64,000 bases of DNA from Macrolepiota albuminosa (GCA_027475525.1 JAMWFC010000055.1:1847223-1911222), one strand, 5' to 3'. Numbered from the stretch's first letter, positions 10,594 through 23,611 are shown. A program made the numbers and translations. Notes: generated by a model not told the origin, from the letters alone.

Positions 10594-10747
10594 CCCCCAC
10601 AGCTGCCGACGCCGCCATCACACGCATCAATGACCGCCATCAGCCGTCAACAATCGCCATCAGCCAGCCCCCCCCACAGCTGCCGACGCCGCCATCACAC
10701 GCATCAATGACCGCCATCAGCCGTCAACAATCGCCATCAGCCAGCCC
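10594..10747 (+). repeat. Exact 77-bp tandem duplication (7 of 19)
   Basis: 10594-10670 equals 10671-10747 in the 3' LTR. The 5' LTR has one copy of this segment. Confidence 0.97.
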
Positions 10748-11043
10748 CCCCGGGACCCCTGCATCACGGACCCCAGGATCAACTGCCATCAATGATCGGA
10801 TCACGTGGCTCGCATCCGGCCATCACGCATCACGCCCCACGCATCACAACTCCCTCCGCGCCAATTGATCGCGCGTCCCCACATGCGCAATCCCGGTATA
10901 CAGTCCCTGGCCGCTACTCAATGGCCCCCGGAACTCATCCCAGATACCCTGGAATCCCGAGACACGATCCGTAGTACTTATAGTGTAGTTCTCCGCTGTA
11001 TTCGCTAGTCTTGATATTACTTTGGTTATTGCATATCCTCTTG

Positions 11044-11197
11044 TTTGACTGGTACGCCTTGTTTGGTACGCTTTGACTGGCACGCCTTAGTATTTGCGTG
11101 CTCTAAGCTTTGGTACGCACTTTGACTGGTACGCCTTGTTTGGTACGCTTTGACTGGCACGCCTTAGTATTTGCGTGCTCTAAGCTTTGGTACGCAC
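11044..11197 (+). repeat. Exact 77-bp tandem duplication (8 of 19)
   Basis: 11044-11120 equals 11121-11197 in the 3' LTR. The 5' LTR has one copy. Confidence 0.97.
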
Positions 11198-11449
11198 TTC
11201 GCGACTCTTGATTTACTAACTTGGTCTCGTCTTAGAACCTCCGGTTCACGACTCGACCCCCTCTAACCTCAGTTACCTCCAACCCAAAACCTCCGGACTC
11301 TAGTCCCCTATCCCGGGATTACCCCTGTCCTCGTCTTGAACCCCGGAGTCCTAGCCCCGGAGTTCCAGACACCCGAGTATTTGTAGGTCAAGTCCACATT
11401 GTAAGGGCGTTGCTTTTCCGGAAGGCCCCCGACTCAGTGGAACCTGACA

Positions 11450-11793
11450 CTAACCAATCCATTGCCACTGCTGACATATCCGTTCCCACTGGTAACACTT
11501 CTGCCCTCGCCACTGACCAATCCCATCATGCTGCTGACTTATCCACTCTCACCATTGCTCCATCCCCGCTTCAACAAACATCCTCAGGGATGTCTTCTAC
11601 ACAAACATCTCCATTCCTCTGCCAGTCCTTGCTAAGGACCCTCTTCCTGGCCCAAGGGGATGAGCTCACAGCAACTCCCAAAGTAGTCAGCCGGCAATGC
11701 AACAGACCTGATCATCTAGTCGGCTTACTGAGAGATGGAAGGCAACTGAAGAGAAGTGAAAATGGACAATTACAATTTTTTTTTTCACTATGA
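11450..11793 (+). pseudogene. Right part of the ORF split by G1
   Basis: After the CTAAC duplication the frame from 11455 is open to the TGA at 11791-11793 and encodes about 112 residues rich in Ser, Thr, Ala and Gln. It is in phase with 2-67 once the element and one target-site copy are removed. A 10-T run near 11776 adds a Phe-Phe-Phe end. The family is not recognised. Confidence 0.45.
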
Positions 11794-11944
11794 CAGACAT
11801 TTCTGCATTATTGTAACCCTATAGTTTACAAAAATGTAATATAACTATAACATTCCCCCCTTCCCCACATCAATGATGGCAGACTGCTTGAATGACCTTA
11901 GTGCAGCTGCTACTCCTTTTTGCTGGTGTAGACATATCAATGTA

Positions 11945-14371
11945 TCAAGCTACATCCTCCTGTAACATTTGTGCTTGAGACTTGCAGGGTCGCTTGGAAT
12001 TTGTTGACAATTGGTTAGGCAATGCCTTGCGCTTCTTTTGGTTTTGTAATGCTGGCCTTCTCTCACCTTCAAATTGGTCATTGTCCTCATCTTGAAGAAT
12101 GTTGAGCACCCTTCTTGACACTCTATATCTAGGAGAACCATCACTAGGGCCATTAATTGGAGGGTCTGGATGACTCCATCCTCTTTGTTGTAAGAGGTGG
12201 ATGGTAGTGGCATCTACCACTGCTGTATCATCATCACATTTGTCATGAACAAATTTGTTGTGAGCGGACTTGTCATGAGCAGAAGCTGATATATTTGGTT
12301 GGGATTCATTGTGAACCATGGATCTGTTGTGGCGCTGAGGCTGTGGAGTGTGTGGTGAGCGCAAAACAGGGAGTTCCTCCTGTAAGTCAGGCAGTAGTGT
12401 GTGTGGTATGCTAGGTGACAGAAGAAGTGTAGGCCCTAGTTGCCACTTCAAGTTGGCTACAGATCTGGTGACTAAAGCAGATCCGCCATCAGCAGCTCCA
12501 TCATTAGCAATGGTCCTACAGTTGCCATTGACTACCACTGATGGTGTTGGCCTCTGTTTCCAATTTTTCTCTCCATTTTTGCATGTAGCCTTACGTGCTA
12601 CTGCTGCTGCCGCATTTTTTTTTATGATTAGCTTGGGTGCTATACTTGGCAGCTACTGGCTGCTTGTGACAGTTGAGATAAACCATTCAGTGGAAGGTGT
12701 CACCAGATCCATACTGTCCTTGACAGTCTCTCCAGAAGTTCAGCAGACACAATAGCTCAGGCCAACTCTGGAAGATACCTTGAATGTATGAATTGCTGAT
12801 CATTGGTCCTCACTGTCTTGTAAGGAGCAGATTCATACCGGTAACCAGACACAATTTCTGATGGAGTAATCAGATAATAAGCAAAGGTGGAGAAAACTAG
12901 GATTTACTGTAATGAGTATTTAGATAGTCCTGGACAAGCATTTTCAATTCTGCCCAAGTTTGAAATATATTTGGTCCTGGATCTGCTGGTAATATTGGAA
13001 ATCCATCCCTATCCAGATCAAGGATGAGGTCATGGCGTGTAAGGATAGGAGGAGTCAAATCATGGGGTGATTGCATGTTGGACGGCATGTCTCTACCAAG
13101 AAGAGCAGACATGTAATCCATCATCTTCTTGTTGAGGTCACTAACAAGGTCAGGAAAGGAGTCTTGGAAGGTTGGTTGGTTAGCATGGGTCAAGTATGAC
13201 ATATTGTCATGACTATAATTGGTGTCAAAATTGTTTAAAGAATGATGGCACCACATACATTCTAATAGTCATGCCTTCATCTGCATACCACCCAACAACA
13301 GTCCAACTCAACATGCCCATCTCTCTAAATTGAAGCACATCTGCATTGTCTACACGCTTCAAACCGTGCTTTTGGGCCTTCCTGTAGAGACAATGATTAG
13401 AAAGTGGAATCAAGCAGACAGATGTACAATGAATAAAGGATGGATGGAGTACCAACTTTCACTTAATTTCTGGTGGATTTCCTTTTTTGCTCCATTCTGC
13501 CGCCATCTTTTGTAAACAACTTTCCTCCTGCAGTGTGAGTTGATGCATAACATTTTTGACAGCCACATTATATTGTGCAAATGCATCCAATCCCAAGGCG
13601 TTGTGATCCTTACCCCTCAACAAGTTCTGGATCTCCTTGTTTATCTCCTTTGCCATTGTCTGCCGGACAACATCTCACAGTGAAGTTTTCAGGAGCACCT
13701 TTGGATCTTTATGCTGGTAGTAAGGGCCCCAACAATTCTTGATATGCTGGACAACCTTCTATTCAAGGAAATGATGTCAAGTTCTTTGCAATGAGTTGCT
13801 GTACCTACTTTGATTCTTTCTGCCCACTCTTTTCCTGTCTTTAGCTCTGTCCTCTTAGTGGCCCAGTAGTTGAAGATATCTGTTAGGATTTTATTCTTCA
13901 AGATAGCAGTCTGAGCTTGAGGAGTAGTTAAGGAGCGGTAGAGTTCCTTGTATGGTTCAAAAACAAATCTTTCTTTTGCTGTAAATATCGGTTCCACTCG
14001 TCTTTTCTTTGGTGAAAATATTGGTTCAGGTGGTTGCAGGAGGACAGACATGTTTGTAGACAATATAATTTCTGCAATCACAGTTCTCAACCAAAGGATC
14101 ACATGATAAAATATACATTTCCGTTCACTATCCGTTGCATTTGTCATTGATGGATAGGGTCCACTGTCTGCTGGTATCTAGCCCATCCAAATTGGGGCAT
14201 ATTGCTAATATCAATGAGCAGTCTCATTAGATCTCCGGTACAATGGCTAGGTCCTGGCCATAGATATTTGATCATGAACCTGAACTCTCTGAAGAAATGC
14301 AAGCAACTAAAAACAACAGTCATCAGGCAAAGGGATCTCATCCTGTTTGCTGAGGAAAGGACACGACTCAC
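11945..14371 (-). pseudogene. Decayed minus-strand gene of unknown function
   Basis: A series of minus-strand frames follow one another from 14371 down to 11945: 14144-14371, 13689-14147, 13459-13656, 13225-13455, 12897-13256 and 11945-12538. One segment (AQYNVAVKNVMHQLTLQEE ... AAEWSKKG) resembles a large family of agaric proteins of unknown function that often sits among transposons; this comes from memory and is uncertain. The last ORF ends in a basic, Lys/Arg-rich tail. The DNA is CpG-poor, as expected for an old inactive copy. Confidence 0.4.
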
Positions 14372-15291
14372 TTAGAACACATGAGAGTTGCCAGTCCTCA
14401 TAACACAATGGCTATTACTGGGTCCCATTTCCATTGTAATGGGTGCACCACCTGCGGCATTTCTGGATGATGATAACTTTGCACACTTGGACAATTATCC
14501 AACAGTAGATGATATAGATGATACAATGCCTGTATCCATAAGACATGTAAAGGTGATTTGAATGTATGCTATTATTGAGAGCAAATTATTCAAGTTCATA
14601 CATAGACATAGGCAGATTATCTTAACAACTTCATCAACCATGTTCTATAGTTGCTCAATAGATTGCTTGGTTGTGAATCAATGGATGATGTTACTGATTG
14701 CCTTGCTTGTTCTAACCATTACCTGGCATGATGGTGATGCCATGATTGTGTTGGATCAAGAATATTCTGTCATGGATATTTCTGCCGCATGCACCACTCC
14801 AACCCATTTTACTGACCTGAAGTATGGAATGGTAGGTATTTCCAACCGATGAATATGTCAAATACTGGGGGGTATTTCTATATCCAATACAATTTATTGC
14901 ATGCAAACTGTCATCAAGGAAAGGTCAGGGTCAGGGCACTTGAGGACCACAAGTGGCAAAAGGATATTCAAGAGCAAGAGTTTATACTACTCAAATATCA
15001 ACTAGATATTAAACTTCCATCAGCAGATAGCGATCTGGGACATCTGGCAGCGCATCCATCCATGACTTCAGATTTCCTGAGCAGACTTCAGGATGCCAGC
15101 CTTGATCAAATCATGGAAGAGGAAGAGCAACAGGAACCAGAGAATAATGTGCCAATAGAAGATATTTCAGAAGATTGGCCAGCCACGAATGAGTTCTATA
15201 TGGACAGATATGCTTTGGAAATCCAATACAATGGATTGTTCACACAACTGAAGTACACTACATCACTGTCATTTCATATGAGTGTTCTGAA
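14372..15291. other. CpG-poor stretch upstream of the KDZ pseudogene
   Basis: It contains plus-strand frames at 14562-14852 and 14849-15397 that may be the eroded N-terminal half of the KDZ transposase. The acidic segment MEEEEQQEPENN lies near 15115. No conserved KDZ motif is recognised before about 15290. Confidence 0.3.
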
Positions 15292-15392
15292 ATGGATGTC
15301 TTGGTGGACGATACCATTCGCTTGCAGCTGGTCCAAAGTACATTTGATCAGACACAAACATATTTTACAACAGCTATGCTGGACAACTTCCA

Positions 15393-15546
15393 TCTGACAA
15401 ATCTAGAGTGCAAAGCATCCACCTACCAGTACTGGCAGAAAATTGCAAGAATAACTTCCCCAATTGCATTCTGACAAATCTAGAGTGCAAAGCATCCACC
15501 TACCAGTACTGGCAGAAAATTGCAAGAATAACTTCCCCAATTGCAT
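15393..15546 (+). repeat. Exact 77-bp tandem duplication (9 of 19)
   Basis: 15393-15469 equals 15470-15546 in the KDZ pseudogene. Skipping one copy joins the frame of 15292 to the frame that runs to 15758. Confidence 0.97.
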
Positions 15547-16272
15547 CTTCTGGTGAGGTGGATAACCTTTACTGTGAGCTACAACACATTTCTTGTTCAT
15601 GGCGGTGGCTGAAGAAGTTGAAGTGGGCAGGCTTCAGACATAATGAATTGAGGCACTCCATGGCGCTGGACCGTGGTGAACTTGCCCCCAACCAGGAGTC
15701 AATCTTCCATCCAACTGGGAAGAAGGTCCTGTCTGGTGGAAGTTCAATCGTTCTTTAATGATAGATGGCAACTTCAAGGCAGATCACATCCAATATTCTA
15801 ATCCTGCTCATGATGTATAGCATTCAGAAGGCGGTGGTATGATGGCCAGGAAGGATGAGCTCACCTACTATCTCAAGCATGCAAAGGAACAGCCAACGGT
15901 GAGTGACATTCTTTAACTTTACCTGTCTCCCATCCACTCATCAATTCAATCCTGTCCATCAGCCATCTGCTGGACCTCCATCTGTCTAGGGAGCAGCTTG
16001 TGAAAACACATTCAAAGCTATTGAAAAGGCCCTGATGATGAACAAGTCATGCAACATTACTGGTATTGTTGCAACGGCATGTACACGGCATGGCTGCTTT
16101 GCTCCTAATAGTGTAACAAACTTGGCCCATGGTGAAGGCCAGATTTACACAGACTTTTCCATCACATGGGCAGTTAAGACAACCAACATGGATGGGATTC
16201 AGTGTCTCCTACTGGTATATGACATAGCATGCCAGTGGTGTGTCAAATTTTCTGAATAGCTTACTGAGGCCA

Positions 16273-16426
16273 GAGAAGTCCTGCTGGATAATCTACTTGT
16301 GGACTTTGCAATAGGACTTCTTCATGTCCATGGGCATAAGGAGGATTGTGAGAAGTCCTGCTGGATAATCTACTTGTGGACTTTGCAATAGGACTTCTTC
16401 ATGTCCATGGGCATAAGGAGGATTGT
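16273..16426 (+). repeat. Exact 77-bp tandem duplication (10 of 19)
   Basis: 16273-16349 equals 16350-16426 in the KDZ pseudogene, between the YDIACQ and GE...LW motifs. Confidence 0.97.
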
Positions 16427-18202
16427 TTTTTCTGCTTTGCCCCGTCCTTCATTCCTGGGGCCAGTTATTTGGCTGGGGAAATAATTAAAAGTCTCTGGTC
16501 TACACTAAATGAAGTCTCATAGATGGCCTGTATGGCTACCTTGGCACATTGGGCAGAAATCCTTGATGACCACATATGTGACTCAAACTGGAAGAAGCTG
16601 CTTGACATAGTTCTATTCCTATGTCAAAAGTACAAGACTGCTGTTGAGATGAGAGATGCAGCCATTCAATATTTCACCAAGCAATCTGTCAGAATATCAA
16701 CAGATTTACTAACAAGCTGGGAAGCCAGAATAGCTAAGGCAGAAAGGCTCAGAGAGGAGGAAAACTGTAAAGCAATGGATATTCTGAAAGCTTGTACAAT
16801 GACCTTCAATAATGCAAGTGAAGACTGAATGGCAGCAGACAGTGGAAACCACTCAATGGATGTTGCAGCAATAGATATTCATTCCTTCTGGATTCAACTT
16901 GCCCTTGACATTGAGGAGCAGCAATAAGGTCTATTGGTGATGGCCCAACCTATCCTACTAATTGGAAGCTCAGAATTGCAATTCAGGACCAGGTTTGTTG
17001 TTTGAATCGGCATGCAAGCAATAATGATCGGCAAAAGGTTGAGGCAGAAAGAGAACTATTAAGGGTTCAACTCAATGTCCTTGCTGCTTCTTAGGACAGG
17101 AGCTGGTTTATTGCTAATGGAAGGTGGACTGCCCCCCTGGAACTGGATGAAGTTCTCAGAGCCTTTGATGACAATAAAATGGCAGAAGATGGACAGCTAG
17201 TGGATCCGCTGATACTGCCAGTGGATAACCTTGGACCAACAAATGTAGTTGTTCCAGAAGATTTTGAAATCTCCTTCTCATCTATGATCATGGGTAATGT
17301 CTCACTATTAACAATGATAGAGTGCAATTTGCACTTGATTCAAATTGAAAGGCTCCTGCAAGCTCTTCAGGAATTCATTGCAGAGAAATTATTCCTATAT
17401 TTTCACGTTGTCTGGGTCGCCCCAAGCAAGAATGTGAAAACTCGAGCTTGCGCATCTCTTTAAAAAATCCAGGCCTCAATCCTGGTGAAGGCTCATGCCT
17501 ATGCACAATGCCGCAGTGCTTTGCTGTGACTGGGATTGGACCCCAGCATTCAGAGAAAGTATCCAGTTCTACAGAAAGTGGATTTGAATGCAAGCACAGC
17601 TATATGAGATCCCAACATTCCTGGTTCATCAAGGATCAAGGTATCTTGGATATGGCACTCTAATTCTGATACAGAAAATGAATCTTCAACTATTTCTGAA
17701 TGTGAGTCCTCTTGTTAACATTTCCGTTATCATTACATCTGTTTGTGAACATATCTCTTCAGTTAATTGTGTTCATTATCTACGTGCTAGAGCACAACGC
17801 AACAGATGGACAGAGGAATGTCAGCTTGTCATGAGTGAAATAGAGTGGACAGTGCAGTATTTCTTCAACCAGACAGATATTTGGTCAAAGCATGGTATGT
17901 CAGTGAAGAAAAGAGGTCTCCAGTCATATGCTCACAAAAAGGTGGCCATGTGGCAAGAATTGGCCTCAATGGCAATTGATAAATTTAGATGGATGCTTTC
18001 TGATTTTATTTCCCCCCAAACTGCAAGAGATCCACTGTGAAAATGGTGGATGCAAAGATGGATTAATGTGACAGATGCAGCAATGAATTGATGTGATGGA
18101 TGCAGAGACAGATTGAACTGACAAATGCAGAACATTATTATAGCTTGCTGTCATCAGCAGATGATTGGAACAGATTTGTGACAGTCACATGCAATGCAAT
18201 TG

Positions 18203-20488
18203 TTGAAAATCACTTTTGTTTACAAGGCACATAAATCTTATACATAGCAGTATCCTCTTCTACAAGAACCAGCGCAATGGCATCTACCTCTCACAATGGG
18301 CATTCCTTAGCAAAATGTCCAATCCTCCTACAATTGTAGCATGCTAAAGAGTCTCCTACAGGCCTTCTCTGAGCTGCTTTGGGAACCACATTGGGTTTGC
18401 TAACTATACATGTTGCAGGCACTGCACCCCTTCTAGCTGCTACTTGGTTTTGACCCAAATAAAGTTGACTATCTTTTGCTGGTGGATATTTAGCAGGTTT
18501 TGGTTGAGGCCATTGGCCTCCAGGAATTGTCTTGTAGACAACAAATCACATATTGCAATTGTTCTCCATCTCCAACCATTTGGCAAGGAAGGTTCCCACT
18601 TTCACTGCCTGATAGTTCACAGGCCCTTGGCATAAACTATGCTGTTCATAATGATTTGCAGTTCATGTCAACTGCTTATACTGAATGGCATATGCCAAGA
18701 ACTCAGTCACTATATTGACCTCTGGAGACAAATTGTCATCATGTATCAATACTCTCCTCATATCTGCTGGTATTCCATCCAGAAATGTCTCATGAATAGT
18801 GTATTTGTCTGGATAAACAGCCATATTCTGTGCATGACCCACCTGGTCATCATAGAAGGTCTAGACACTAGTCTTGGCATCATACACTGCCTTTCTAAAG
18901 GCATCATGAGCTTCCTGCATAGTTGCAGCATTGATGAAACAATTATACAGTCCTATCAGGACCTCTTTAAATGTCCAATGCGATTTATTGCAATTGATGT
19001 GAAGGACATGGCAGCAGAACCAATTCTGAGCCTCTCCTTCCATAAATTTGTATATCACAAATACTCTCTCCTAGTCTATAACATCTCCACCATAGCAGCA
19101 GGCTGCTAGGTGGTAGCTGACATCTATGGCCTAGTCCTCCAGCTGCAAGAACCTATGCCCTCCAGCATATGCACATATGTGCTTACTATCAGATTTGCAG
19201 GGACTTACCCCAGCAGGGAATTTAAACCTGACTTTAAAGGAGTCATTCACCAGACAAGTGAGGTTGTCATGCATATAATCCATATGGATCTGTACTGCCT
19301 CATTCATTCCAGGCATATTTTCATGCAGATCATGAGGGGTGGGCATTGAGAATGCTTGAGGGCTGCAAAACAGGTGTTCATTGGCCATCCTTTCTGGCAA
19401 TGGGGTGGGCTGTTGCCTCACCTCTTGATCTGCTGGTGGTCCACCAGCCTGCCTGCCACTATTATAACAATTATTATTGTCTTGATTGTTTTGTCTATGA
19501 TCACAACCTCCACCATTGTTAATGTGACAATTCTGCTCTCTCCTATTATAGTAATCTTTACTATCATCACTACCCTCTGGATCTCTGTCTGGTTCAGCAG
19601 TTTGAGTAGCAAACTGTTGCCGCATATTATCAACAGTCATTTGTCACACCTTCATGCCCTTTAAAGACTATCCCCTGGTTGTCAATAAATAACTCACCAT
19701 GATTGCGCAAATCCTAGTTGCACATTCTCTGGTAATTTACATGTTTGTTCCAATTGTCCACCAAGTGAATGCGTCATGCTATGCATCATGGTTGTATTTG
19801 CTCCTCAAGAATGTAGACTTTGTCCACCTCTTCTTTGATGGTGACTTGCTTTTGAGGTGTCTTAACCTCTTGCACAGCAAGTGACACCTCTGGCTCTGCT
19901 GGAGTTATCATTACAGTCTCCACTTCAGACCATGCCTGCTGAGGCACTCTGCTGATATTGCATTGATGATTTATAGCCTTCTGACACCTGATATAGTCTT
20001 GCTGAGACTCATTGGCCTGATGAAATGCATTTAGCAATTCTATTGCATCCACAATCAACAGTGCTCATTGATGCACACTCATTTTGCATTCTACTGAGTT
20101 GGCTGGCATGGCCATTGAGACTGCTGACCCTCACACTGCTTTGCACTTGAGATATTCCACCACTTCAAGTTTGAAGATATGTACAAATAATTTGATATAT
20201 TCTGTCAAATCTGCATAAGGTACATCATGGCTCCTAGCAGCCAGTAACTGTAGATGCTTTACTAACATATAGCTGCAGATGCTTTCATGTCAATTCCTTA
20301 GCAACCAATGGATATTGGTCCAATACCAGCTGTAACTGGATAGACAGAGTCGAATGCAACCTCTTACTTTTCTCATCATCTGAAGAATCCAGTTCAGACT
20401 CTAAGTCTAGCACTCTCCTGAGGCCTTCATGCCTCACCTGCAACTGTTTGCTGACCTCTTCATGCAACTCTTGATTTCTAGGTGCCAA
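18203..20488 (-). pseudogene. Gag remnant related to Gypsy element G2
   Basis: Read on the minus strand from about 20488 to 18203, the fragments align in order with the Gag of G2. They are a SSDDEKSKRL segment (20.4 kb), FKFPAGVSPCKSDSKHICAYAGG (19.2 kb), FMEGEAQNWFCCHVLHINCN (19.0 kb), HAQNMAVYPDKYT and ETFLDGIPADMRR (18.75-18.85 kb), and a CX2CX4HX4C knuckle (CYNCRRIGHFAKEC, about 18300-18345). It is riddled with stops and very poor in CpG. No matching pol or LTR was found nearby, so it is a fragment of an older relative of G2 in the opposite orientation. Confidence 0.75.
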
Positions 20489-23314
20489 GGGTGCCTTTCC
20501 CAGCTATATGACATCATTGTCCTCTCTGCTGACTCTTATAGTTGGTCCTTGCTGCAGTACATGTGTCATTGATGACAACTATCCTGGTTCAGTGGCAATG
20601 TCCACCACATACTTCAAATGTCACTCCATCAGCGCAGTCCAAAATGGGGTGCTGTGCATGAAAGTGCTGCCTTGCACCAGCTCTGAATACTGTGCAAGGT
20701 TTGGTTGATCTTTGGACTGAGCTGATGAGCTCTTGGGTAATACTGGGTATGTCAGTGAAAGCATTTGGCTCACTGGTAGCAACACTCCTGAAACAACAGA
20801 TTTCTCCCCTGGTTCACCATCGGGCTATACAATGGACATCATCTGTGATAAAAATAGTCCACTCAGCATTCCAAAGCTTGTGCTAACATTGCAAGGTAGC
20901 TTTTCATCCCATTTTGGCAGGGGCTAGTAAGTAAATATGGCTTGCATCTGCATAGCTTGCAACACAGGTGGATCACCTGTATTTAGAAATGGAGGATCCA
21001 GATCAAGAAAACCAGTCATGGAAGCACATTTTTTGATATAATGCCAAAAGAAGTCAAGATTTTGATGAGTTGCCTAGTCAGTAACAAGCCTAGAGTCTAG
21101 AGCCGATCACAGAAGATTTTAAAAAATGTAACTGTTGGTTACAAGCTAGAACCTTCTTGTGTGAAGATAAGTGTGACGCTCCATTACAGAACTATATCAG
21201 TCATTCTTGAATCTAAGAATCAGAGCAAGCATCCTATGGCAATTTGTTCTGTAATTTTTTTAAGTTCAGTTAAAATATTTTTTCTATGCCAAAAATATTC
21301 AATTAATTCAATGCTGCCAAGAATGAGGGTGATGAGTGAGGACCGATAAAGAGAGTACTTGTTGAGAAGACTTAAGAGTTTAGTTAGGAGAAATTGTTGT
21401 CAAGTTGGTGCAACATTGCAGTGATGATGCCAACTGTGGTTAAGTGTGCTGGACATATACACAGTACAACACCGTCTCCAGCACCTGGCATGCAGAGTTG
21501 TGAGGAGTCCTGACAGGGTTCCAGTGTGCTCAAGCAGATGTAGTAGAATGATGTGCTAGATAATAGTGCCTTGGGTGCTACCTAGCAAACGGTAAGCATC
21601 GTAGTTTAAGCAAAGATATAGAGAAGAAAACAAATAGTGCAGCGTGATGTGCCCATAGGTGGCACCGTAAACAACAAAGACAAAATAGATAAAGCTAGCA
21701 CCAAACTTAGTGACAAAGTCAGGCAAAGCTAGCATGATTTAAATGCTAAGTGTAACTAGGTGCTCAAGAGGTTACAATTTGTTGTTATATACATGTAGAG
21801 TAGCTAGCCTTTATACTATGTGCTACTGTATTTCCAAAAATAAATCCATTGGCAGTGCTACCAATTAGCACCTCTCCTTGTGGCTGTAGCTAATAGCCAC
21901 CTGTCAACAGCAATCTGTAGCACATAGGTGACGGTGACCAATGGCAACTCTAAAACTACTTAGAAATTGTATGAATCTGTTCACTTTTTAATGTAATTTA
22001 ATTGGTCAGGCCATTCCAGGGTATGGTTGGAAAATCCTCAACAGATGCCATGAGCACTAATTCCAGTGCTAAATATTGTACCATCTTTTGATAGATTTGA
22101 ATGTTGGATCTGCATGTATCCTGTCTTGTCATCATTGATTCCTTTAAACTTCTGATTGAAGTGCCTCAGTGATTGACAGCACCAACTATTAACCTCTTCT
22201 GGTATTGATTGGGGTTTGGTCAGAGTCAACTCCCTGCCATTGTGCTAGCGCTATAAGTTCTGAGCCTCCTTGATTCTTGAAGTAGATGAAGGGAGTGTGC
22301 TGAAGGACTGATAACTGGTGATTAAGGGAAATGGATAAGTCTTGCAATAGAGTGACAGAGCTAGGGCTGCTCTGTACCCAAACTGGTTGCTAGAGTCTCC
22401 AGTATGTCAAGTGTTGGTCTGCAATAGAGTGACAGAGCTAGGGCTGCTCTGTACCCAAACTGGTTGCTAGAGTCTCCAGTATGTCAAGTGTTGGTCAACC
22501 TATAATGTCTCTTGATGCGCTCAGTCTAAGTAAAAGCCTATCAGCAGGAAAGAAATGATAGTATTTCTTGAGTCCTAGACTAATTCTTGAGGATCAGTTT
22601 TTCCTCTCAAGAGAAGATAAGAGGCCAAAACTCAAGCTAACTATGAGGAACTAGTGTGTAGTGAATATAAGTATAAGTAGCAGAATATAAATATAACTGT
22701 GAGTAGAATGGTATAATGAATAGAGATAGAGAGTGGGAAAAAATATGTGTTACAATCAACAATAAACAATGGTGCTGCAAGCATATTGTGAGACAACTAA
22801 AATTATATGTAAATAATTCTTACCTGCAAGCACACACAGCATAAGCTCTCAAATATCAAACTGAGGAAATGTGAGTAAATTTTCAGAAAACCTCAAATGT
22901 TCTTTAAAATACCCTCAAAACCTCTCAGTTGGGATATTTACTAGGATTTCCTGATTTTACCACCAATACCCTCAAGTTTTCTCACATAGAATACCCTTGA
23001 ATTATACTGTACAGATAATTTGACCTATAAATGAATCTGTACTGCTTCTTTTTGCACAGCCCAGGTGTCAATGGATAAGAGAGGAAACAAAATGTATAGA
23101 GCATGTAAAGCTAGCATACCTGAGCACCTCCTATAGCTATCCAACATTCAATTTTCCTACTAGTTCTTCAACTCTTGGCTGCAAAAATATCTTGATTACT
23201 GCCTAACCCACAATATCAATGCCAGTTATTGATCTGGTTCTACTTTTGCTCATTGATGTTCCTGCATTGTGCAAGAAGGTGTCAAGAACTGCAGTAGTAA
23301 GTTGAGTAACAACA
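20489..23314. other. AT-rich DNA without recognised genes
   Basis: No coding region is supported. The first 400 bases may be the eroded start of the Gag remnant. A minus-strand frame at 22038-22229 and small plus-strand frames at 20508-20927 match nothing I recognise. One 77-bp duplication lies at 22343-22496. Confidence 0.5.
22343..22496 (+). repeat. Exact 77-bp tandem duplication (11 of 19)
   Basis: 22343-22419 equals 22420-22496, in DNA with no recognised gene. Confidence 0.97.
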
Positions 23315-23611
23315 TTGGAGATGAGAATTGCAGTGCTGGAAAAAGATATCAAAACATTGAAGGCTGAAAATAAATACTTGAAGGAGTGCAACAAAAGAAC
23401 TATCACTGAGGGAAAGAACACAAACAAGAAGATATTTCAGGAGCTTGATGGGCTGAAGAAAGAGAGGATGGAAGTTACATACTCAATGGAGGAGGAAAAT
23501 AGTGGTATCAAGCTCAAGAATGAACTTGAAAATGTCAGTTATAATCAAAAAAGCAGACTTGCAATGGAGTTGAGTATGGCACATGCCAAGGTGAGTAAAT
23601 GTATTCATTAG
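23315..23611 (+). CDS. Coiled-coil fragment, unknown
   Basis: This 98-residue frame has a heptad-like Lys/Glu/Leu pattern (IAVLEKDIKTLKAENKYLKECNKR and KIFQELDGLKKERMEV) and ends at a GTGAGT that could be a splice donor at 23592. It is probably an exon of a decayed gene that continues towards the Copia insertion point at 23915. A similar Lys/Glu-rich coiled-coil style is seen at 62.5-63.1 kb, but homology is not established. Confidence 0.35.
   Translation: MEMRIAVLEKDIKTLKAENKYLKECNKRTITEGKNTNKKIFQELDGLKKERMEVTYSMEEENSGIKLKNELENVSYNQKSRLAMELSMAHAKVSKCIH

Larger units (their letters stand above)
68..11449 (+). mobile_element. Ty3/Gypsy chromovirus G1 (complete, decayed)
   Basis: This is a full LTR retrotransposon of 11.4 kb. 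The LTRs are at 68-902 and 10518-11449, and the flanking 5-bp target duplication CTAAC lies at 63-67 and 11450-11454. Inside, in order, are gag with a CCHC knuckle, aspartic protease, reverse transcriptase, RNase H, integrase and a chromodomain, so the order is that of Metaviridae (RT before integrase). A polypurine tract directly precedes the 3' LTR. The element also carries a long antisense gene between pol and the 3' LTR. The sense genes are broken by TGA stops, some indels and several 77-bp tandem duplications that are probably assembly errors. It looks non-autonomous as assembled. Confidence 0.95.
10518..11449 (+). repeat. 3' LTR of G1
   Basis: It matches the 5' LTR end to end, from TGTCACGACC to CCTGACA. 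It carries two 77-bp tandem duplications and one 20-bp insertion relative to the 5' LTR, and it is followed directly by the CTAAC target duplication. Confidence 0.95.
15292..18040 (+). pseudogene. KDZ-family transposase pseudogene
   Basis: Conserved KDZ segments appear in order. They are the AMLDNFHLTNLECKAST region (about 15375-15425), a catalytic DGN motif (IDGNFKADH, about 15761), RHGCFAPNSV with the NLAHGEGQIYTDF segment (about 16090-16160), YDIACQ (about 16215), and the GE...LWSTLNEVS segment holding the catalytic Glu (about 16470-16520). The C-terminal part (ECNLHLIQIERLLQALQEF, about 17320, and LRARAQRNRWTEECQLV, about 17790) follows. An intron with GTGAGT at about 15899 is visible. 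In-frame stops, indels and two 77-bp duplications break it. KDZ transposases are DDE enzymes that are abundant in Agaricomycetes. Confidence 0.8.
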
